Shown: positions 30,430-35,862 of the stretch, in pieces | How the letters are laid out: each line of letters starts with the position of its first letter | Position numbering within the stretch: the first letter of the stretch is position 1 | Position numbers and translations under genes: made by a program | The notes under the pieces: generated by a model | The model's database searches: none | What the model was told of the DNA's origin: nothing | What the model saw: the letters and a program-made list of their open reading frames with translations, nothing else | NCBI GenBank assembly: GCA_025774805.1 | Contig: JALGZR010000029.1 | Coordinates: 1 to 35,862 of the forward strand | DNA from: a bacterium | Lineage (GTDB): Bacteria; ARS69 | DNA length: 35,862 nt | Direction: 5' to 3'

Positions 30430-30592
30430 TGTCAGGTTGCTGTCCCAAACCGTAACGAATCATGCGCAAGGACCTACCTCAGGAGGTGTGCTTCTCGCTT
30501 CGTCGGAGGAGTCGACGGATGCGGCGGCTCTTCCCCAACCCCGAAATCCTCATCTTGATCCTGTGCTGCAAAGCCCTAGGGGGTCTGCACAA

Positions 30593-33500
30593 ATGACCAA
30601 GCGTTTTCTGACGGGCGTTCTGCTCGGTGGCTTGGCGGTCCTCGTGGCCGCGATGGCCGCGCAAGCGGAGCTTCCGATGCTCAAGGAGTGGAAGCCGAAG
30701 GGCGAGCAGAATCCCATGCTCAACCACGAGCTCCCCCTATTCTTCCGTTCCACCGCCGGTACGACCTGGGTCTTGGTCAGCGACTCGGACTGTGAGGCGG
30801 GGGACACGACCGGCTCTCCGAACGGCCAGACGCCGAACCACGTCTGGTGCTTCGAGGGTGACGGAGGCGACAGCACGTGGCCGGCCAATCCCGGCACTGG
30901 CGACAGCCACAACTGGGATCACTGGTCCCTCTACAATCCTCCCGAGGGATTCGAGAGTCTGTGGCACACGACCACGTTCCTGACCGGCCCGAGCGGCGGT
31001 ACGTACAACGCCTGGTGCGGGTGTGACAGCACCAACACGCCGATCGTCACCTGCCAGGACATGGTCGCGTACTGGACGAACAAGACCGGGTACGGAAACC
31101 GTTGGGACTACACCCTGAATCTGCAGGACGGCGGTGCCAACGCGGCCCTGGGCGGGACGATCGAGTTCGACGTCCGTTACGACGTCGAGTGCAACTACGA
31201 CTACCTCTTCCTGGAGTACCTCAACACCGCGGCAGACCCGGACGAGTGGATGCTCGTCACCGAGTTCCCGAACGGAACTGGACGGGAAGCCATCTTCAAC
31301 GGGGTCTCGGGCCTCGCGCAGCCTGGCCGGCACTGCGGAGAGGATTACTTCAGCTCCTCCGACGAGGACACCGGCGGGGTCAAGCAGCACGGAAACTCGA
31401 GCTGGATCGAGAACGTCCAGTTCCCGATCCCGAACGGGATGATTTCGGGCTTCGAGATCCGCTGGAAGGCCTACTCCGATCAGGCGTGGTCGGACCAGGA
31501 CGCCCGCGGCGACACGGACGGGATCGGCGCCGTCGACAACGTGCTCATCACGTTCACCTCCGGTACCGACTCGATCGCGGACGACTTCGAGAGCAACAAC
31601 TTCGTCATCGAACCGGGAAATGACGGATCCGGCGCCGCCCAGTGGGTGCGGGGCGTCTCGGGGAGCTACTACGACGGTTGGCACCTCGAGCTCGATCCCC
31701 AGTACAAGAACAAGGGGAACACCTGCACGTTCTCCGACGACTGGATGTGGGCGGCCAAGCCGGCCGGCGAGGCGATCCCGGAGAACAACTTCGACTACAT
31801 CATCTCCTCTCCGGTCATCGACACCAACGGATGGTCCGGCGGCGTAGTGGAGTACGCCGCGTACCAGTGCGCGGACGGTGCCCGCGAAGACTACATGAAC
31901 CAGTACCTGCGGATCTTCAGCACCGTGAACAACCGCTGGTCGATCTGGCTCGACTTCGACGGCAGCGTCTGGTACTCGGGCTGCGACTTCTGGAACATGA
32001 ACGACAACGACGACGTGACCGAGTTCCTCGGTCCGGAAGTCGACTCGTTGCAGTTCTCGTTCGAGATCATCGACGTGTCGCAGGCCGGCGAGTGGTCCTG
32101 GGGCAAGCACGGTGGCGTTCAGTACCTGATCGACCACGTCTCGTTCGGTTCGTTCGACGGGACGGCGACGATCTTCGACAACATCAGCCCCTTCTGTGAC
32201 ACGTTCTCGAAGTCGGATCCCGCCCACACCGCATTCCTGCAGAACAAGGAGCAGGGGAACTGGATCGGGATCCACGGGGGCGGCCGTCTGTTCACGAACG
32301 CGGACTCGATGAATATCGAGATCCACGATCAGGACGGCATCAGCCAGAGCAACGTGACTCTCTACTGGCGTCACGACGCTCCGGACAGCACTCCGACCGG
32401 GCCGAAGGACTCCCAGCAGGTGTTCACGTCCTGGTTCTCCAAGACCATGGACTTCGCCGTTCCGGATCCTCAGTCCGATACGGACGAGGGAACCTACCGG
32501 GCCATCATCGGGAACGACGGTGGAACCGGCGAGGACTACAGCTTCGGCAAGGGGCACACTCCTCCGTCCGAGCCCGACAGCCTCATCTGGGTGGCCGGGA
32601 CCACGGTCGAGTACTACGTCAAGGCGCGGGACAACGCCACGCCCACCCCGAACTTCTCGACGTGGCCGTCGTCGGCGTCGGACACGACGGGCAACGCGGA
32701 GTTCTCGATCCTGCCCTTCGGCCTGACGGCCGGTCCGGGCAACGAGAGGATCCTCGTCGTCGACGACTTCCCGCGCGTCTACGTCGACTGGGAAGCCTCG
32801 AGGGCCAGCTTCAATCCCTCGGGCGGTCTGGGCTTCGGCGCATTCGATGCCGGCGCAACCTTCGACGCGGCCGAGGACTTCATCGAGAGAGCGCTCGCGC
32901 TCCTCTACGGCGGGTCGGAGGAGGACCCGAACTGGGACAAGTACGACGTCTCCGGTGCGGGCTCGAACACCCAGATGGAGCCGCGAGGGGTCTCCGTGGC
33001 GGCCCGGGGTCTCGGTGCGTACATGGACGACCTGAACCAGCCCGTGTACGACCTGATGATCTGGACCAACGGTCGCTTCGACACGTACGCGTTCTACGAC
33101 ACGACGCGCATCGAGCTGATGAACTACCTCGAGCGCGGTGGGAACCTGTTCCTCACGGGTGACGAGATCGCGTACGCGCTCGGTCCGGTCGCCGGGCAGG
33201 CGGCCGACTCGGTGATCCACTTCATCGACCAGTACCTCGGGATCGTGTTCGCGGCGGACGCCGACAACACCACCGACGACAAGGTCCTCAACGTCGAAGG
33301 TATCCCCCTCACGTCGCTGGCCGACGTCAAGCTCGGGATCTACGGTGAGTGCCCGCTGCGCCTGACCTGGGACCGCCTGAGCGTGTCGACGTTCCCGGAT
33401 CTCGACGTCGTGCCGCTCGCGACCTACCAACAGAGTTCCGGGACCGACAACGGCCGAATCGCCATCATGAAGGCGACCCGGACCGACTTCCCGCAGGCCG

Positions 33501-33940
33501 GGTCCGCGGTGACGACAGGCTTCGACCTGTCGTGTCTGCTGAGCGACGCTGCCCGGGCCTGCATCCTGGGTCGGGTCATCGTGGCCGACTTCGGAATGTC
33601 GGTCTCGAACACTCCCGACTGCTTGCAGCGGGGCAACGATGCGCCGCAGATCGCGAGCGGGTTCGGATTCAACCTGGCCGCGGCCTCGCCGAATCCGTTC
33701 TCGAATTCGACCTCCATCCGGTTCAGCGTTCCGGGCCGTACGCACGTCAAGATCGACGTGTTCAACATCCTCGGTCAGAGGGTGCGTACGCTCGTCGACG
33801 AGCCGCTGGAGGCGGATTCCTACGTCCGCGAGTGGGACGGCCGCGCCGATGGCGGTGAGTGGGTCTCCAGCGGGATCTACTTCTACAAGATGGTCGCCGG
33901 GGAATACGCCGCCACGAAGAAGGCGGTGCTGCTGCGGTAG
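30593..33940 (+). CDS. Large secreted multidomain protein with FlgD-like C-terminal sorting module (paralogue A)
   Basis: 1115 aa from ATG 30593, chosen because a signal peptide starts there (MTKRFLTGVLLGGLAVLVAA, cleavage after AQA at 25) and because the sequence before it (AGGGGGTCT...AAATGA) is shared with the paralogue downstream. Residues ~35-130 are Trp/Cys-rich. About 140-300 and 310-530 look like two jelly-roll domains (GGTIEFDVRYDVECNYDYLF, DTDGIGAVDNVLITF; GWHLELDPQYKNKGN, WNMNDNDDVTEFLG) similar to lectin-like domains of secreted peptidases. About 700-940 is an alpha/beta segment with ERILVVDDFPRVYVDW and GGNLFLTGDEIAYALG. The last ~95 residues are the FlgD-like type-IX-style module (ASPNPFSNSTSIRFSVPG, NILGQRVRTL, SSGIYFYKMVAGEYA). 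No catalytic triad is recognised. Likely surface-bound or released. Confidence 0.88.
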   Translation: MTKRFLTGVLLGGLAVLVAAMAAQAELPMLKEWKPKGEQNPMLNHELPLFFRSTAGTTWVLVSDSDCEAGDTTGSPNGQTPNHVWCFEGDGGDSTWPANPGTGDSHNWDHWSLYNPPEGFESLWHTTTFLTGPSGGTYNAWCGCDSTNTPIVTCQDMVAYWTNKTGYGNRWDYTLNLQDGGANAALGGTIEFDVRYDVECNYDYLFLEYLNTAADPDEWMLVTEFPNGTGREAIFNGVSGLAQPGRHCGEDYFSSSDEDTGGVKQHGNSSWIENVQFPIPNGMISGFEIRWKAYSDQAWSDQDARGDTDGIGAVDNVLITFTSGTDSIADDFESNNFVIEPGNDGSGAAQWVRGVSGSYYDGWHLELDPQYKNKGNTCTFSDDWMWAAKPAGEAIPENNFDYIISSPVIDTNGWSGGVVEYAAYQCADGAREDYMNQYLRIFSTVNNRWSIWLDFDGSVWYSGCDFWNMNDNDDVTEFLGPEVDSLQFSFEIIDVSQAGEWSWGKHGGVQYLIDHVSFGSFDGTATIFDNISPFCDTFSKSDPAHTAFLQNKEQGNWIGIHGGGRLFTNADSMNIEIHDQDGISQSNVTLYWRHDAPDSTPTGPKDSQQVFTSWFSKTMDFAVPDPQSDTDEGTYRAIIGNDGGTGEDYSFGKGHTPPSEPDSLIWVAGTTVEYYVKARDNATPTPNFSTWPSSASDTTGNAEFSILPFGLTAGPGNERILVVDDFPRVYVDWEASRASFNPSGGLGFGAFDAGATFDAAEDFIERALALLYGGSEEDPNWDKYDVSGAGSNTQMEPRGVSVAARGLGAYMDDLNQPVYDLMIWTNGRFDTYAFYDTTRIELMNYLERGGNLFLTGDEIAYALGPVAGQAADSVIHFIDQYLGIVFAADADNTTDDKVLNVEGIPLTSLADVKLGIYGECPLRLTWDRLSVSTFPDLDVVPLATYQQSSGTDNGRIAIMKATRTDFPQAGSAVTTGFDLSCLLSDAARACILGRVIVADFGMSVSNTPDCLQRGNDAPQIASGFGFNLAAASPNPFSNSTSIRFSVPGRTHVKIDVFNILGQRVRTLVDEPLEADSYVREWDGRADGGEWVSSGIYFYKMVAGEYAATKKAVLLR

Positions 33941-34204
33941 GGCCGCGCGATCGTCACGTACGAAGGGATGAGGAGAGGGGCCGGTCCTTCGGGATCGGCC
34001 TCTTCTCCTTGCCTCCGATCCGCCCCGCCGTGGACCCGCCTCCCCGCCCTCGCGAGCGGTCTCCGGGTCCGCCAGGCCCCGTGTCGGCCAGGCCCCGTGT
34101 CCGCCGACCCCCGTCTCCGTCGCGCGGTGCCGCCCTCCGCGCCTCTCGGCGTGGCCCGGACCCGGTGCGGGTGGGCTCTGCCCGGTCGGCAGAACTGGGC
34201 GTTC
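33941..34204. other. Intergenic region between the secreted paralogues
   Basis: The 466-nt gap to the next ATG opens with a strong terminator (33971-34009). The stretch after it to 34204 is GC-rich, with a repeated GTGTCGGCCAGGCCCC/GTCCGCCAGGCCCCGTG pattern near 34065-34105, and no supported gene. Confidence 0.4.
33971..34009 (+). terminator. Intrinsic terminator of paralogue A
   Basis: A hairpin of about 17 bp: AGGAGAGGGGCCGGTCC, UUCG tetraloop (33988-33991), GGATCGGCCTCTTCTCCT, with two G-U pairs, 30 nt after the stop codon. The U-tract is short (TT), but the stem and UUCG loop are strong. Confidence 0.8.
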
Positions 34205-34233
34205 TTGACCTTTTAGTCGCCTCTTGCTAGGGT
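34205..34233 (+). promoter_or_regulatory. Promoter of the second large secreted-protein gene
   Basis: TTGACC (34205-34210), a 17-nt spacer, and TAGGGT (34228-34233) preceded by TGC. It is the same architecture as the promoter at 30401-30429, and it also precedes a leader of about 165 nt ending in AGGGGGTCT...AAATGA before ATG 34407. Confidence 0.7.
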
Positions 34234-34406
34234 TGTTAGCGCTGGTGCGGGCCCGATCCGCCCTGTCCCCGGGTCGGGGATTCCCGTGATCGCGAGGTAC
34301 GTGAGGCGGCCACCGGGGAGACCCGAGTCCCGGCGACTGCTGAGGACCGATCTGCGACGTCCTCGTCCCGGGAACCGGCGACTACAACCTCAGGGGGTCT
34401 CAGCAA

Positions 34407-35862
34407 ATGATGAAGCGCCTCATGACCGGCTTACTGCTGGGCGGCCTTGTCGTGTTCGTCGCGTCACTGGCCGTGCAGGCAGAGCTCCCGAAGATTCGGG
34501 AATGGAAGCCGAAGGGCACACAAAACCCGATGATCAACCACGAGCTTCCGCTCTTCTTCCGATCCGCGCCGGGCACGACCTGGGTGTTGGTCGGGGACAC
34601 GGACTGCGACGCGGGGGACACTACCGACTCTCCGAACGGACAGACGCCGAGTCACGTCTGGTGCTTCGAGGGGGACGGAGGTGACAGCACCTGGCCGGCC
34701 AATCCGGGGTCGGGCACGAGCCACCACTGGGACCACTGGTCTCTCTGGAACCCGCCCGAAGGGCTCGTCAACCGGTGGCACACCTCCACGTACATGACGG
34801 GGTCGAACGGCGGGACCTACAACGCCTGGTGCGGCTGCGACAGCGTCGGCACGGTCCAGGCCTGCACGGACGACCAGGTGTTCTGGGTCTACAATGTCGG
34901 CTACGGGAACATGTGGAGCTACACGCTGAATCTGAGGGATTCCGGAGCCGACGCGAACTCGGGCGGAACGATCGAGTTCGACGTCCGCTATGACGTCGAG
35001 TGCAATTATGACTACCTTTTTCTCGAGTATCTCGACACGTCCGTGTTTCCCAACGAGTGGAAGCTCGTCACGGAGAACGCGGACGGTAGCGGGTTGGAGG
35101 CCATCTTCAACGGGGTGTCGGGGAATTACGAGGGCCGGCACTGCGGAGACGACTACTTCGGCGCCTCCGACGAGGACTCCAACGAGGTCAAGGTGCACGG
35201 GAACTCCCAGTGGATCGAGAACGTACAGATCCCGATCCCGAACGGAATGGCCTCCGGATTCGAGATCCGCTGGTCGGCCCAGTCGGACCAGCTCTGGTCG
35301 GACGAGGAAGGTGGCGCCAACATGGATACCGACGGCATAGGCGCCATCGACAACGTCCTAGTCACTTTCTCCTCCGGTACCGACTCGATCGCGGACGACT
35401 TCGAGAGCAACAACTTCGTCATCGAACCGGGAAACAACGGATCCGGCAACGCCCAGTGGGTGCTTAAAACCGCGGCGAGCACCTACGACGGATGGCACCT
35501 CGAGCTCGATCCCCAGTACAAGAACAAGGGGAACACCTGCACCTTCTCGAACGATTGGATGTGGGCCGCCAAGCCGGCGGGGCAGGCGATCCCGGAGAAC
35601 GACTTCCGGTACGTCGTCACGACTCCGGTCTTCGACGTTTCCGGGTGGTTGGGAGCCGTCATCGAGTACGCCGCCTACATGTGCGCGGACGGAGCCCGGG
35701 AGGACTTCGTCGATCACGACATCCGGGTGTACAACGACAGCCTGGCACGCTGGACGGCCTGGCGCGACCACGACGGCAGCATCTGGTACGCGGGGTGCGA
35801 CTTCTGGAACATGAACCAGGACCGGGACGATCTGACGGAGTTCCTGGGATCGAGGGTCGACT
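34407..35862 (+). CDS. Large secreted protein, paralogue B (3' end beyond window)
   Basis: The frame is open from ATG 34407 (ATGATGAAGCGC; a second ATG follows at once) to the window end, at least 485 residues. The signal peptide (MMKRLMTGLLLGGLVVFVAS, cleavage after VQA) and the whole visible region align with paralogue A: ELPLFFRS..GTTWVLV, HVWCFEGDGGDSTWPANPG, GGTIEFDVRYDVECNYDYLF, DSIADDFESNNFVIEPGN, CDFWNMNQDRDDLTEFLG. By eye the proteins are roughly two-thirds identical, but two nucleotide tracts of 64 and 50 nt are perfectly identical between the copies. The Cys positions in the N-terminal part are mostly conserved, suggesting disulfides. The C-terminal sorting module, if any, lies outside the window. 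Confidence 0.85.
   Translation, partial: MMKRLMTGLLLGGLVVFVASLAVQAELPKIREWKPKGTQNPMINHELPLFFRSAPGTTWVLVGDTDCDAGDTTDSPNGQTPSHVWCFEGDGGDSTWPANPGSGTSHHWDHWSLWNPPEGLVNRWHTSTYMTGSNGGTYNAWCGCDSVGTVQACTDDQVFWVYNVGYGNMWSYTLNLRDSGADANSGGTIEFDVRYDVECNYDYLFLEYLDTSVFPNEWKLVTENADGSGLEAIFNGVSGNYEGRHCGDDYFGASDEDSNEVKVHGNSQWIENVQIPIPNGMASGFEIRWSAQSDQLWSDEEGGANMDTDGIGAIDNVLVTFSSGTDSIADDFESNNFVIEPGNNGSGNAQWVLKTAASTYDGWHLELDPQYKNKGNTCTFSNDWMWAAKPAGQAIPENDFRYVVTTPVFDVSGWLGAVIEYAAYMCADGAREDFVDHDIRVYNDSLARWTAWRDHDGSIWYAGCDFWNMNQDRDDLTEFLGSRVD

Noticed and set aside
30737-33745. 1002-aa open frame on the minus strand opposite secreted paralogue A
   Set aside because: Shadow of the real gene; Arg/Val/His-rich without domains.

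Overview
The window reads as a chromosomal segment of a GC-rich (by eye close to 70% G+C), Gram-negative-type bacterium. The large secreted proteins at the right end carry a FlgD-like/type-IX-like C-terminal module (SPNPF...T.IRF, then GIYFYKMVAG near the end). That module is typical of the FCB superphylum and of lineages such as Candidatus Eisenbacteria. The lineage is an inference, because no 16S or other phylogenetic marker is present. The first ~2.2 kb is visibly lower in G+C, gene-poor, and contains a broken IS1595-family transposase, so it looks like the edge of an acquired or decaying island.

Layout, left to right. 1-2.2 kb: the 3' end of a probable RelA/SpoT-domain gene, a deleted IS1595 transposase, an extraordinary leucine-type tRNA gene with a proline (UGG) anticodon, and two small unknown genes. 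2.3-5.6 kb: a ferrous-iron operon (DtxR-family regulator, FeoA, FeoB, small FeoB-associated membrane protein). 5.65-12.1 kb, minus strand: a tightly packed six-gene run polX - nth - PIG-L deacetylase - glgC - NUDIX hydrolase - MmgE/PrpD. It joins three oxidative-damage repair or pool-cleaning functions to carbohydrate genes. 12.3-13.5 kb, minus strand: an exported cupredoxin-like protein lacking the copper-ligand cysteine, and a HAD phosphatase. 13.85-17.5 kb: a four-gene membrane-protein operon of unknown function whose first gene is an exported Fn3 plus DUF6754-like protein. 17.5-19.4 kb: an exported YyaL/DUF255-type protein without thioredoxin cysteines. 19.5-22.5 kb: a GT4 glycosyltransferase, thiE, and an exported FG-GAP-like repeat protein. 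22.5-26.8 kb, minus strand: a translationally coupled lipid/fatty-acid operon (patatin-like lipase, thiolase, enoyl-CoA hydratase/3-hydroxyacyl-CoA dehydrogenase fusion). 27.1-30.3 kb: UPF0158 protein, phosphofructokinase, XRE-type regulator, folE. 30.4-35.86 kb: two tandem paralogous giant secreted proteins, the second cut by the window end, with matching promoters and leaders.

Six copies of a dispersed ~50-77 nt imperfect palindrome (core GCATWTCTCACCAG ... CTGGTGAGAWATGC) sit in intergenic gaps. One of them supplies the annotated start codon of the YyaL-type gene.

The most unusual items are the chimeric tRNA (leucine body, UGG anticodon, covarying A19-U56 tertiary pair, ~11-bp variable arm), the uncharacterised four-gene membrane cluster, the Fe regulator with a C-terminal four-cysteine cluster, and the tandem secreted paralogues with signs of gene conversion. 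Most ordinary genes are clear from conserved motifs. All functional calls rest on motif recognition by eye, not on database searches.
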